A DNA stretch of 64,000 nt from Ectobacillus ponti (GTDB lineage: Bacteria; Bacillota; Bacilli; Bacillales; Bacillaceae_G): positions 106,806 through 170,805 of the forward strand of contig NZ_JANCLT010000008.1 in NCBI RefSeq assembly GCF_024294785.1. The letters run 5' to 3'. Of the stretch, positions 28,433 to 36,849 are shown one piece after another. The notes below the pieces were generated by a model that ran no database searches, was not told the origin of the DNA, and saw only the letters and a list, made by a program, of their open reading frames with translations. How positions within the stretch are numbered: position 1 is the first letter of the stretch; each line of letters starts with the position of its first letter. The translations under genes were made by a program, and so were the position numbers.

Positions 28433-29569
28433 ATGGGGAAAACATTCTTATTGGCTCCGGATTCTTTTAAGGAAAGCATGACAGCAAAAGAAGTATGTGA
28501 AGCAATGGAGATTGGGATTAAAAGAGCCGTGCCGGATGCGACATGCATTCATGTGCCGATGGCGGATGGGGGAGAAGGAACTGTCCAGTCGCTGGTTGAT
28601 GCGACTGGCGGTGTCTTCGTCCAAAAAGAAGTCATGGGCCCGCTGGGCATGCCTGTTTTGGCGCAGTACGGCATCTTGGGAGATGGAAAAACAGGTGTAA
28701 TTGAAATGGCTTCTGCCAGCGGCATTCACCATGTCACCAAGGCGACGAAGAACCCGCTCATCACGACTACGTTCGGGACTGGCGAACTGATCCGGGATTG
28801 CATTGAGCGGGGGATCACAAGCATTATCCTTGGAATTGGCGGCAGCGCCACAAATGATGGCGGCACCGGCATGGCAGCAGCGCTCGGTTATCGGTTCCTG
28901 GACCGGAGCGGCAATCAATTGCCGCTTGGCGGGGGCTTTTTGGATGACCTGCATACAATCGAAATGTCCGGCGTGCTGCCGGAGCTGAAGCAAATCAGTA
29001 TTCTGGTTGCTTCAGACGTAACGAACCCGCTTTGCGGGGAACGCGGCGCATCTGTCGTCTTTGGCCCGCAAAAGGGTGCAACTCCGGAAATGGTGCAGGT
29101 TCTCGACCGAAACCTGAAGCACTACAGCAAGGTTGTAAAGGAGCAGCTCGGCATCGATATGGCGGATGTACCAGGTGCCGGAGCGGCCGGCGGGCTTGGC
29201 GGCGGGCTGCTTGCCTTTACGAACGCCGTTATGAAAAAGGGTGTAGAAATTGTCATTGAGTATACACACCTGCATGAAAAGCTGCAGGGGGCAGACTACT
29301 GCTTCACCGGCGAGGGCGGCATCGACTTCCAGACGAAGTTCGGCAAGACGCCATACGGGGTGGCGCAGGCGGCAAAAAGCGTCGACAGCAGCATGAAAGT
29401 AATCGCACTGGCAGGCTATATCGGCAAGGATGTGGAGGCATTGTACGACGAAGGCTTTGATGCGATCTTTGGCATCGTGCCAGGCGCGGCAGAGATTGAA
29501 ACACTGTTGGCGAACGGGAAAGAGAATGTGGCCCGTACAGCGGAAAGCATTGCGAGATTGCTGAAATAA
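28433..29569 (+). CDS. glxK: Glycerate kinase
   Basis: A 378-residue cytoplasmic kinase of the GlxK/GarK family that phosphorylates D-glycerate, feeding it into lower glycolysis. Family motifs are LLAPDSFKESMTA at the start, PMADGGEGTV, GTGELI, GIGGSATNDGGTGMAAALGY, ASDVTNPLCG, GAGAAGGLGGGL and TGEGGIDFQT. The ATG at 28433 has AGGGTGG upstream; an in-frame GTG nine bases earlier overlaps that site. It forms an operon with the GntP permease. Terminator at 29576-29608. Confidence 0.92.
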   Translation: MGKTFLLAPDSFKESMTAKEVCEAMEIGIKRAVPDATCIHVPMADGGEGTVQSLVDATGGVFVQKEVMGPLGMPVLAQYGILGDGKTGVIEMASASGIHHVTKATKNPLITTTFGTGELIRDCIERGITSIILGIGGSATNDGGTGMAAALGYRFLDRSGNQLPLGGGFLDDLHTIEMSGVLPELKQISILVASDVTNPLCGERGASVVFGPQKGATPEMVQVLDRNLKHYSKVVKEQLGIDMADVPGAGAAGGLGGGLLAFTNAVMKKGVEIVIEYTHLHEKLQGADYCFTGEGGIDFQTKFGKTPYGVAQAAKSVDSSMKVIALAGYIGKDVEALYDEGFDAIFGIVPGAAEIETLLANGKENVARTAESIARLLK

Positions 29570-29575
29570 CATGCG

Positions 29576-29608
29576 GGGGCTGGCTCTGAGTTGGAGCCGG
29601 CCCTTTTT
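29576..29608. terminator. Terminator between glycerate kinase and regulator genes
   Basis: GGGCTGGCTC pairs with GAGCCGGCCC (one G-T pair) and is followed by TTTTT. It lies between convergent genes. Confidence 0.75.
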
Positions 29609-29609
29609 G

Positions 29610-30629
29610 CTATGGCACACGGCTGATCAGCATGAAAATCAGCTCCACCAGCTCTAATACATGTTTGGGGTCTCTCCCGGTGATTTTGTGAATCCGATCC
29701 AGACGGTAATGCAGGGTGTTCCGGTGGATGATGAGCCGGCTGGCGGTTTCGTTGGCATTCAGGTTGCACTTCAGATAGGTTTGCAATGTTTGGATTAAGT
29801 CATCGTGCTTTTCCAGCAATCCGGAAAGATTTGCCGCCGCCGGCCCCTGCAGGTTGGCTGTATCAGCAAGGAATCGGCAATCCCCATAGGAAATGGAGCG
29901 CTCATCCAGGGAGAGTCCTTGCAGCACCCGCATAGCGGACTTTGCCTGCCGCAGCCCGTCCGCAATTTTGTCATTCATCAGGCTGACAGCAAGCAGGACG
30001 CCGGGACTCCGCTGCAGCTGTGCCTGCAAATGCTCCAGCCGCTCCGCTTCTTGGACAATGATGCACAGGGAATGCGGTGAGGTTTTGAATGCAGGAAAGG
30101 TTTGAATCAAACGCTCCTCCACCTCATCGGGAAACTCTGCGTATACAATTTGCGAAGGCTGCAGCAGCCGGATGCCATAGGCTGCAGCTCTTTCCCCCAG
30201 TTCTTTTGTGTAAGAAACGGATGGGTCAGAAATAAGACTGAAAAATTCCTGCTTCAGGCTGCTTTCCAGCCTCTTTTTCTCCAATGCGGCACCTTGCTCA
30301 ATCAGCAGAATGACAGCAGATTTCACCAGGTTTCCAAACGGGCGCGTTTCCTCCACGGCTCCGCTGATGCCCACTACGCCCACGATGGTGCCGTTCATGG
30401 TGATGGGCAGATTGATTCCCTTTTTGACAAACTCTTCATCCTGTTCAATTTCCACCGCTTTTCCCTGCTGAATGGCAGCTGCCGCTCCATGATGGAGCGT
30501 GCCGATGCGTTTTGGATTGCCGCTTCCGATAATAATGCCGTTCGGATCCATAATGTTGATGTTATAAGGGATATCCTTCATCATGCGGTCGACGATGCTT
30601 TGCGCTTGCTGGGGCTTTAGCTCATACAT
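29610..30629 (-). CDS. CdaR-family transcriptional regulator
   Basis: A 339-residue regulator with an N-terminal sugar-diacid recognition domain (residues about 5-135; YNINIMDPNGIIIGSGNPKR, GINLPITMNGTIVGVVGISG), a middle GGDEF-like region, and a C-terminal PucR-type helix-turn-helix (about 270-330; NLNANETASRLIIHRNTLHYRL). CdaR of E. coli activates glucarate, galactarate and glycerate genes. Here it is encoded tail-to-tail with a glycerate permease/kinase operon and probably activates it in response to glycerate. ATG has GGAGCAC upstream on the minus strand. Confidence 0.88.
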   Translation of the reverse strand: MYELKPQQAQSIVDRMMKDIPYNINIMDPNGIIIGSGNPKRIGTLHHGAAAAIQQGKAVEIEQDEEFVKKGINLPITMNGTIVGVVGISGAVEETRPFGNLVKSAVILLIEQGAALEKKRLESSLKQEFFSLISDPSVSYTKELGERAAAYGIRLLQPSQIVYAEFPDEVEERLIQTFPAFKTSPHSLCIIVQEAERLEHLQAQLQRSPGVLLAVSLMNDKIADGLRQAKSAMRVLQGLSLDERSISYGDCRFLADTANLQGPAAANLSGLLEKHDDLIQTLQTYLKCNLNANETASRLIIHRNTLHYRLDRIHKITGRDPKHVLELVELIFMLISRVP

Positions 30630-30789
30630 ACCGGGTGCTCCTTTATCAGGAATGGCTTGTTTCTTGTAGATTGTCCGGAATAACAGGGTTTAAACAGCTT
30701 CTTCTGGATGCTTTCTTTTGAATAGAAGGAAAAAGGAATTTATAGAAGAAGTAATAACATGCAGCTTAACATGAAAGGGGGCATGCAGA

Positions 30790-30876
30790 GTGGGGGACAT
30801 CAGCAATTTACAGCGTGCTATGAAGATAAGAGAGATTTTGCTTCGGGATACAGATGAGGAGGGAGCTTATGTCTAA
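30790..30876 (+). CDS. Possible 28-residue open frame coupled to the next gene
   Basis: GTG start with AAAGGGGG eight bases upstream, reading VGDISNLQRAMKIREILLRD and eight more residues before TAA. It overlaps the ATG of the next gene by eight bases, the geometry of translational coupling. I recognise no family. It may be a leader peptide, a remnant or chance. Confidence 0.3.
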   Translation: MGDISNLQRAMKIREILLRDTDEEGAYV

Positions 30877-31498
30877 ACCAAGGGCATATGGCACGTTTAA
30901 AATGGCGGGGGAGTACATTTATCGGACTGAGGCTTATATTCAATGGGGGGAGTCCGAGGAGTCTTTGGGGGCATGCCTGATGCTGAATCCAGGGTCTGCA
31001 GTGCTTGAGCCGAGGCTGCAGCGTAGCCTGCATACATTTGGAGAAGCCGACGGATTGGTTCAAACCGCGGATCCAACTATGCAGCAGCTCATCAAGATTG
31101 TGGAAGGAATATATGGAGAGAAAGAGCTGGCTGGCAGGTTGCATATATACAATCTGTTTCAAATTCAATGTCCTAAGAATAGCAAGGCCATTGACATGAT
31201 GGAGGAATTGGCTCAAGCAGGAAACTATGATGTGAAAAGCTCTTTAATCAATATAGAGACTCTACAGCAGCACCCCTGGATTCTGTTTGCATGGGGAGTG
31301 GAAAGAAGAGTGAAATGGACCCATCTGCGAGTAGTTAAGGATGAGTGGCGGAAGCGTGTAAAGGAAGCCGGAATTCCTTCATTTGGAAAGGAACATCCAA
31401 AACATGATGAGTATTATCATGTATGCCCGCATGTCATGAATAAGCGGGCAGCAATGGTTACGGACCTAATCCGCATCTATCGGGATACAGTCGTATAA
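30869..31498 (+). CDS. DUF1643-like protein of unknown function
   Basis: A 209-residue soluble protein. The ACLMLNPGSA segment near residue 38 and the later ILFAWGV (about residue 135) resemble the DUF1643 family (LMLNPSTAD, and a WG motif), whose role is unknown. ATG at 30869 has GAGGAGGGAG upstream; an in-frame codon 15 bases earlier would overlap that site. It has no membrane segment. It is followed 47 bases later by another small gene, so both are probably in one transcript. Confidence 0.6.
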   Translation: MSKPRAYGTFKMAGEYIYRTEAYIQWGESEESLGACLMLNPGSAVLEPRLQRSLHTFGEADGLVQTADPTMQQLIKIVEGIYGEKELAGRLHIYNLFQIQCPKNSKAIDMMEELAQAGNYDVKSSLINIETLQQHPWILFAWGVERRVKWTHLRVVKDEWRKRVKEAGIPSFGKEHPKHDEYYHVCPHVMNKRAAMVTDLIRIYRDTVV

Positions 31499-31545
31499 GC
31501 CTGAATGGCTTGAGATGCTGTGAAATTATGTTAGGGGAGGTCAAG

Positions 31546-31896
31546 ATGAAAGCAAACTGGGAAGAGATCATTGTATTGGGCGGAGAGGGCGGCAGCATTA
31601 CGCTGTATGGACTGCAGAAAGATGGGAACTGGCTATTTTGCAGGGAACGAAATGAATCCGCGCTTGCCAGCCTATTGGATGAGGAGGACTGGCATCTGCT
31701 AACATCTCAATCGGAATGTGTAGGCACATGGGAGGAAGCTTTGGCACTCATCGAGCCGTACTGGATGTTCCTGTCGCCGATGCATGTTCATCCGGCTTTT
31801 CGGGAAAAGATGTGGACGGAAGTGCAGCAGCGCGGACAAGAGGTGTGGAAGAAGAGGGGATGGGAAAGAATCTGTGTATATGGAAGACCATACTGA
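31546..31896 (+). CDS. Conserved hypothetical protein
   Basis: A 116-residue soluble protein. It opens with a hydrophobic strand and glycine turn (EEIIVLGGEGGSITLYGLQ), has WEEALALIEPYWMFLSPMHVHPAFR in the middle and is rich in Trp. Proteins of this layout occur widely in bacteria, but I know of no assigned function. ATG has TTAGGGGAGG upstream. It is the last gene before a bidirectional terminator at 31897-31931. Confidence 0.65.
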   Translation: MKANWEEIIVLGGEGGSITLYGLQKDGNWLFCRERNESALASLLDEEDWHLLTSQSECVGTWEEALALIEPYWMFLSPMHVHPAFREKMWTEVQQRGQEVWKKRGWERICVYGRPY

Positions 31897-31931
31897 AGAG
31901 AGGCAGCCCCACAAAAGGCTGCCTCTCTTCC
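31897..31931. terminator. Bidirectional terminator
   Basis: AGAGAGGCAGCC pairs with GGCTGCCTCTCT around CCACAAAA, flanked by A and T residues. It lies directly beyond 31934, the proposed end of the frameshifted CBS gene on the minus strand. Confidence 0.8.
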
Positions 31932-31933
31932 TA

Positions 31934-32634
31934 TTAAGATGACTGCATATCATTCTTCAGCTGCAGCAAATCCCAGGACGTCACAATCCCAACCGGCGGC
32001 TCATGCTTCAAGCCATTGACGGTAATAATAAGAGCCTCCAGCTTTTTGCTTCAAAGATATCTGAGAAGGCAGAGATGAACGCAATCTCGTTGGGCTTCTT
32101 GCGGATGCGCAAGTCACGCACCTTCACTTGTTCCAGGTGGATGACGTCTCCGTTTTGGTTGTTGGCCATCCAGTTGATGATCATATTGGACGTCAGTGTC
32201 CATTTATATTCACCCGTTTTATCATAAATCGGGAATTGTGTATACGAATGCTTTTGAATGGTTGCCAATACTTCCTTTAAAGGTGTGTAATCATAATAGT
32301 AGACAACGGGCGCCGTGGCGATGGAAAGTGCGCTTTGCGGCCGCTGAAATTGTCCAGCGATGTGTTCAATGTCCTTCACAATACTTGTATGCGGTTCGGC
32401 AATATAGAAGCGGACATCTGTTTTCTCGTGCACCATGGCGTTGCGCAGCCGGGCGTATTGCTGCAGCTGTTCTTCATACTGGCGGATCACCCCGTGCCGT
32501 TTGGCGCCTTCCTTCACCAGGAAGGAGAAGCGGTCGTTGCCGCCTGGGGCGGCAAGCTGCTGGAGCTTTTTGTGGATGCGATTGAAGGCGACTTCAAAAC
32601 GTTCTGACATGGAAGTATCAATCTTGTTGCTCAT
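31934..32634 (-). pseudogene. CBS-domain protein gene with an internal frameshift
   Basis: The open frame from 32634 encodes 208 residues and stops at 32008. It has an N-terminal helical region, DYTPLKEVLATIQKHSYTQF (first CBS motif) and a second CBS unit that breaks off after FISAFSDIFEAK. A -1 shift at the A5 run (T5 at 32043-32047 on the plus strand) restores a natural ending: LEALIITVNGLKHEPPVGIV, TSWDLLQLKND and a stop at 31934, three bases from the terminator. CBS pairs bind adenine nucleotides. Either the gene is inactivated, the read lost one A, or slippage makes two products. Confidence 0.75.
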
Positions 32635-32791
32635 CTCTCTTCGCTCCTTTTATTTTTATATTTTAATTATAGAATAATTCAGATGAAAGAATAAAAGCTT
32701 AATAGGTGGAAGAAAAGGAATAAATTAAGAATGGGAAATGTTGGTTTGTGTTATGATAGGAGGTGTGAAATGAGAAATAGGAGGAGTTCAT

Positions 32792-33187
32792 ATGGCAAAG
32801 ACATTTCGTGATATGGTCACAGAAGCACGCGAAAACGTGCCTGCAATCAGCTCAGCAGCAGCACGTGAAAAGATGAAGCAAAATCCTGACACGCTGGTCA
32901 TTGATGTACAGGATGCTGCTGATGCGGGAGCATGCGGCCTGATCCCAAGCAGCATGAACATCTCATTGGGCATGCTGCCAATCCGCGCTGACCTGCTTGT
33001 TCCTGAGCATCTGCGCGAGCCGAAGCTGGCTGACCGCAACCGCCCCATTATCATTACGTGCGGTGCAGGCGGACAAGCAGCACTTGGCGCATACACACTG
33101 AAGCAAATGGGCTTCACAGACGTTTCTTTCATCGAAGGCGGCACAGCTGCCTGGAAGGAAGCAGGATTCGACGTTTCTTCCGTGTAA
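32792..33187 (+). CDS. Rhodanese-like domain protein
   Basis: A 131-residue single-domain rhodanese fold. It shows TLVIDVQDAADAGACG (family usually DVRxxxExxxGHIPGA), the substrate loop with the active-site Cys in IIITCGAGGQAALGAYTL, and the closing FIEGGTAAWKEAGF. Such proteins carry persulfide sulfur to acceptors or bind cyanide/thiosulfate in the cytoplasm. ATG has TAGGAGGAG upstream; it is a single gene with its own terminator. Confidence 0.9.
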   Translation: MAKTFRDMVTEARENVPAISSAAAREKMKQNPDTLVIDVQDAADAGACGLIPSSMNISLGMLPIRADLLVPEHLREPKLADRNRPIIITCGAGGQAALGAYTLKQMGFTDVSFIEGGTAAWKEAGFDVSSV

Positions 33188-33189
33188 AC

Positions 33190-33223
33190 ACGAAACAGCC
33201 TCTCATTGCGAGAGGCTGTTTTT
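33190..33223 (+). terminator. Intrinsic terminator after the rhodanese gene
   Basis: AACAGCCTCTC pairs with GAGAGGCTGTT around ATTGC, followed by TTTG. Confidence 0.85.
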
Positions 33224-33296
33224 GCATTTTTCACCACTCCAGGGCAATACTAACCACCATATCAGCTTAGAAAATATATTGCATAGGAGAAGAAGC

Positions 33297-34736
33297 ATGG
33301 AGAAAAAAAACAAAGGATTAACAGTGCCGCATCTGACGATGATGGCGCTCGGAAGTGTGATCGGGAGCTCATTCTTTCTCGGCTCCTCACTGGCTATAAG
33401 CGCGGCAGGTCCTTCCATCTTAATTTCGTACATCCTTGCGGGTGCTCTGATTTACTTAATCTTGTTCGCATTATCTGAGCTGACGGTGGCCGACCCATCC
33501 GCTGGTTCCTTCAGCACCTTTGCCACCCGCAATCTTGGTCCCGGCGTCGGATTCGTGGTCGGCTGGCTGTACTGGACAGGAACGGTGCTTGGCATGTCCA
33601 GTGAGGCGACGGCTATTACGATTCTCGTCCAAAAGTTCTATCCGGGTGTGGCCATCAGCTGGTTCGGAAGTGCCATTATCATTGGGGTGACGCTGCTGAA
33701 TTTGCTGGGGGTGGAGAAAATCGGCAAGCTGACGAGCGGGCTGTCCTCCATTAAGCTGCTGACTATTGTTCTGTTCATTCTGGGTGCACTTACTCTCATT
33801 TTCGGCTTGCTCCCGGGAAGAGCGGCCATCGGAGTCGGCGAACTGGCGAATCAGCCGCTGATGCCGGGCGGAATTACGAGCATTGCCGGCAGCATGCTGC
33901 TTGTTGTATTTGCCTATGCCGGCTTTGAGGTGATTGCATTGGCTTCGGCAGAGGTGCGCGATCCGCAGCGTACCATTCCGAGAGCCATCCGTTATACAGT
34001 AATTACACTGGTGGGGCTGTATGTGTTGTACGCCATCGTGCTGCTGCCGCTGATTCCGACAGCAAGCCTGAATGAAAACATCAGTCCGATGGTGGCTTCC
34101 TTGAGCAGATGGGGCATTGGCTGGGCCGGAACCGCCATTAATGTTGTGCTTATTACTGCCAGCCTGTCCACCATGATGGCTTCCATCTTTGCGGTGGGGC
34201 GGATGATTCGTTCTCTTGTGGAGGAGGAGCACGGCCCAAAATGGCTGAAGGATAAGACGGATGTGCCGTACCGCGGCATCCTGTTTTCGGGAGGAGCGAT
34301 GCTGCTTGGCCTTGGGTTCGGCTTGCTGTTTCCGCGTGTGTACCTCGTCCTGATTACAACGAGCGGCTTCACGCTGCTGTTTACGTATGCCGTCATCATG
34401 GCAAGCCACATCCGGTTCCGGAAAACACAGGGCTGCCCGCCGACCGGGGACTGCCAGATGCCGGGTCATCCGTATACCTCTTGGATTGCCTTAATCAGTT
34501 TGGTGGTGATTCTGCTGAGCATGCCTCTGATCAAGGGACAGGGAACAGGGCTCATTACCGGTCTTGCGGCAACGGCTGCTTATTCGCTCCTGTACCTGGC
34601 CATCCGCTCCCGCAGGCGCGCCCGTGCGGAGGCGCCTCTCAAGCGGGTGGCCCAGCCGCTGCAGTATCGGACAAGCCTGCTTACAGAGTACTCGCGTGAG
34701 TTAGGTGAGGAAGAGGAGAAGGATCCAGAAAAATAG
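33297..34736 (+). CDS. APC-superfamily amino acid permease
   Basis: A 479-residue permease with about 12 membrane helices. The first unwound helix reads [16 protein letters not shown], and the family segment [27 protein letters not shown] follows helix 6. Such proteins import amino acids with protons. The substrate cannot be read; context offers one hint, since the next gene (11 bases on) is a soluble chemoreceptor, suggesting uptake and taxis to the same or a related compound. ATG at 33297 has TAGGAGAAG upstream; codons before it in frame lie in the terminator-promoter region. Confidence 0.87.
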   Translation: MEKKNKGLTVPHLTMMALGSVIGSSFFLGSSLAISAAGPSILISYILAGALIYLILFALSELTVADPSAGSFSTFATRNLGPGVGFVVGWLYWTGTVLGMSSEATAITILVQKFYPGVAISWFGSAIIIGVTLLNLLGVEKIGKLTSGLSSIKLLTIVLFILGALTLIFGLLPGRAAIGVGELANQPLMPGGITSIAGSMLLVVFAYAGFEVIALASAEVRDPQRTIPRAIRYTVITLVGLYVLYAIVLLPLIPTASLNENISPMVASLSRWGIGWAGTAINVVLITASLSTMMASIFAVGRMIRSLVEEEHGPKWLKDKTDVPYRGILFSGGAMLLGLGFGLLFPRVYLVLITTSGFTLLFTYAVIMASHIRFRKTQGCPPTGDCQMPGHPYTSWIALISLVVILLSMPLIKGQGTGLITGLAATAAYSLLYLAIRSRRRARAEAPLKRVAQPLQYRTSLLTEYSRELGEEEEKDPEK

Positions 34737-34747
34737 GGGGGCGCAAC

Positions 34748-35566
34748 ATGAATAAAATTGCTTCATTGGAGAGCTTGCTGGAGGCTATACCCATTATGAA
34801 GGAAGCCATCCCTGCAGACCTGTCTATTGCCGTTTGCGATATGGAAAAATTCATTGCCTACTTTCCAGGCAAGGAAATCGATTTAGGCATTGGGGTGAAC
34901 CAGCTCTTGCATCCGGAGGAACCACTGGCAATAGCCCTGAAGCGGAACAAGCCGCTGCGCGCAGATGTTCCTGCCGACTTCTACGGCTTTGAATTCACCG
35001 GCACCGCCCATCCTTTGCATGACAGCAGAGGGAGGGTCATCGGTGGTATGGCCGTGCAGCTGCGCCGGCAGACAGAGCTGCGGAGCATTGCGGACCAGAT
35101 CTCGGCATCTCTTACGCAGGCAAATGAACAAATCAGCCAGGTGGCCCGCGGTTCAGGCTCTCTTTCGGATTTTTCGCAAGAGCTGCTGGAGCGCTCTCAT
35201 CAGGCGGATGCGGATGTGAACAAGTCCACCGAAGTGCTTTCAATCATTAAGCACGTGGCTGATCAAACCAATTTGCTCGGGTTGAATGCCGCCATTGAGG
35301 CAGCGCGGGCCGGGGAGAAGGGCCGTGGCTTTGATGTGGTGGCGAACGAAATCCGAAAGCTGTCCAGCGAGACCATGGAGTCCACAAAAGAAATCAATGA
35401 AGCAATGAAGAAGGTGAAGGAAGCGATGCATTCCATCGCGGTATCCATCGACAAAATCGCAGCCATTGGACAGGAGCAGGCGCAATCGATTCAAAAGACT
35501 TCTTCCTTCGTGGAACACATCCAGGAGATGGCGCAAAAGCTGAATGAGTTCGCGCAGAAGCTGTAG
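34748..35566 (+). CDS. Soluble methyl-accepting chemotaxis-type receptor (YfmS-like)
   Basis: A 272-residue protein with no membrane helix. Residues 1-110 form a sensor domain ([42 protein letters not shown]- or Cache-like) and about 150-272 a short signalling hairpin with the chemoreceptor tip [35 protein letters not shown]. Length and layout match YfmS of B. subtilis, a soluble receptor acting on flagellar rotation through CheA. It is in one operon with the APC permease. Confidence 0.87.
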   Translation: MNKIASLESLLEAIPIMKEAIPADLSIAVCDMEKFIAYFPGKEIDLGIGVNQLLHPEEPLAIALKRNKPLRADVPADFYGFEFTGTAHPLHDSRGRVIGGMAVQLRRQTELRSIADQISASLTQANEQISQVARGSGSLSDFSQELLERSHQADADVNKSTEVLSIIKHVADQTNLLGLNAAIEAARAGEKGRGFDVVANEIRKLSSETMESTKEINEAMKKVKEAMHSIAVSIDKIAAIGQEQAQSIQKTSSFVEHIQEMAQKLNEFAQKL

Positions 35567-35585
35567 GAAGCATAAGCATCAGGAC

Positions 35586-35627
35586 AAAAAGAGGATGCCC
35601 CCGAAAGAGCCGGGTCATCCTCTTTTT
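35586..35627. terminator. Bidirectional terminator
   Basis: AAAAAGAGGATG pairs with CATCCTCTTTTT; an inner CCC/GGG extends the fold. It lies between convergent genes and reaches the stop codon at 35626. Confidence 0.85.
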
Positions 35628-36093
35628 AGTGCAGCAACGGCTCAAGCCGGAAGTGGTCCAAGGCTGCATTCACATCATGAAGATCATAAATCTGCCGTTC
35701 CAGGCAGAATTGGATGACAAGATCAAAGGTTTCGCTGTCTGACAGAGAGTAGCCCGCAGTGTTTAATAAATCCTCTGTGTCGCTCTGGTCCAGCTCCAGC
35801 GCAAAGGCCAATGCCAAAATGGTATTCTTCTTCGGTCTGTAGTCCGGGTTTGACCGGATTTTGGAGAACAGCTTGCGGTCCATGCCGGCCTTCTTATAAA
35901 CCTCCGGATCGCTCATGCCGGCCTGGTCAATGAAGTGAAACAGCATTTGTCTGAGCGAAGGCTTGCGGCGCCGCTCAATGAAATCGTCCAGTTCACTTGC
36001 GGGAGCCTCCATCACCCTCTGCAGCTCCGGGGCAAATAAGGACTGGGATTGCACATACTCCTCCAGCTCCTGTAACAGCTCCTGCTTCAGCAT
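35626..36093 (-). CDS. HTH-like protein paired with a VWA gene
   Basis: A 155-residue soluble protein of a family I know only as uncharacterised. Residues about 50-105 look like a Cro/XRE-type helix-turn-helix (HFIDQAGMSDPEVYKKAGMD, RKLFSKIRSNPDYRPKKNTI, LALAFALEL), followed by LLNTAGYSLSDSETFDLVIQF, common to the family. It is divergent from a VWA-domain gene, a pairing often seen in Firmicutes and proteobacteria. It could regulate that gene or form a complex with its product; neither is shown. ATG has GGGGGAGAT upstream on the minus strand. Confidence 0.7.
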   Translation of the reverse strand: MLKQELLQELEEYVQSQSLFAPELQRVMEAPASELDDFIERRRKPSLRQMLFHFIDQAGMSDPEVYKKAGMDRKLFSKIRSNPDYRPKKNTILALAFALELDQSDTEDLLNTAGYSLSDSETFDLVIQFCLERQIYDLHDVNAALDHFRLEPLLH

Positions 36094-36111
36094 CTCATCT
36101 CCCCCTCAAAT

Positions 36112-36128
36112 GTCGCTTTGCAAGCGAC
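36112..36128. promoter_or_regulatory. Palindrome between the HTH-like and VWA genes
   Basis: GTCGCTT-TGC-AAGCGAC is a perfect 7-base inverted repeat with a 3-base spacer, placed 19 bases before the start of the HTH-like gene. A TAGTATTATAGCATAAT stretch with possible -10 boxes lies beside it. Best guess is an operator for the HTH-like protein. Confidence 0.5.
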
Positions 36129-36192
36129 CAAATACGAAGCCTAATCTACTAGTATTATAGCATAATCCAAAATTTGAGAGGGGAAGGCTTCC

Positions 36193-36774
36193 ATGAATCA
36201 TAAATTGACTGAACTTATCTTTTTATTGGACCGCAGCGGCTCCATGGCAGGCTTGGAGAGTGATACGATCGGCGGATTCAACTCCTTGGTTGCCAGACAA
36301 TGCCGGTCCGGAGAAACAAGGCTGACAGCAGTTTTGTTTGATGATGAGTATGAAGTGCTTTGGAGCGGCGCAGATGCGAAGGGAGTTCAGCTGACGGACC
36401 GTGAGTATTATGTCAGGGGCTGTACAGCAATGCTCGATGCCATCGGCAAAACGATTTTGGATGCAGGCCGGAGACTGTCGCAGACACCTGAAGCAGCGCG
36501 TCCCGGCAAGGTTATGTTTGTCATCACAACAGACGGATTGGAGAATGTGAGCCGGGAATTTACGCATGAGAAGGTAAGCCAAATGATTCAGCACCAGCAG
36601 GAGAAGTACGGCTGGGAGTTCATCTTCCTTGGTGCGAACATGGATGCCGTCAGGGAGGCGGAGAGCATAGGTATCCAGGCGGAGGATGCCTACGCCTGGG
36701 AAGCCTCGGAAAAAGGAGTGGCGGAAATGTACGGTATGCTGGAAGAGGAGCTGTCGGTCAGGAGGAAAAAGTAA
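36193..36774 (+). CDS. VWA-domain (TerY-like) protein
   Basis: A 193-residue von Willebrand A domain protein. The metal-ion adhesion site is complete: FLLDRSGSM (residues 11-19, DxSxS), a conserved Thr in RGCTAMLDAIG and Asp in VITTDGLENVSR. No signal peptide, so it acts in the cytoplasm, like TerY or VWA partners of MoxR-type systems. The divergent HTH-like gene (35626-36093) is its usual neighbour; no MoxR ATPase lies nearby. ATG has GAGGGGAAGG upstream. Role unknown. Confidence 0.85.
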   Translation: MNHKLTELIFLLDRSGSMAGLESDTIGGFNSLVARQCRSGETRLTAVLFDDEYEVLWSGADAKGVQLTDREYYVRGCTAMLDAIGKTILDAGRRLSQTPEAARPGKVMFVITTDGLENVSREFTHEKVSQMIQHQQEKYGWEFIFLGANMDAVREAESIGIQAEDAYAWEASEKGVAEMYGMLEEELSVRRKK

Positions 36775-36849
36775 TCTGTAGCCCGATGTTTCTGTATGTG
36801 GTAAGGTGAAAATATCTGCCTATTATACAGAAAGAATTGGGGTGCATAG

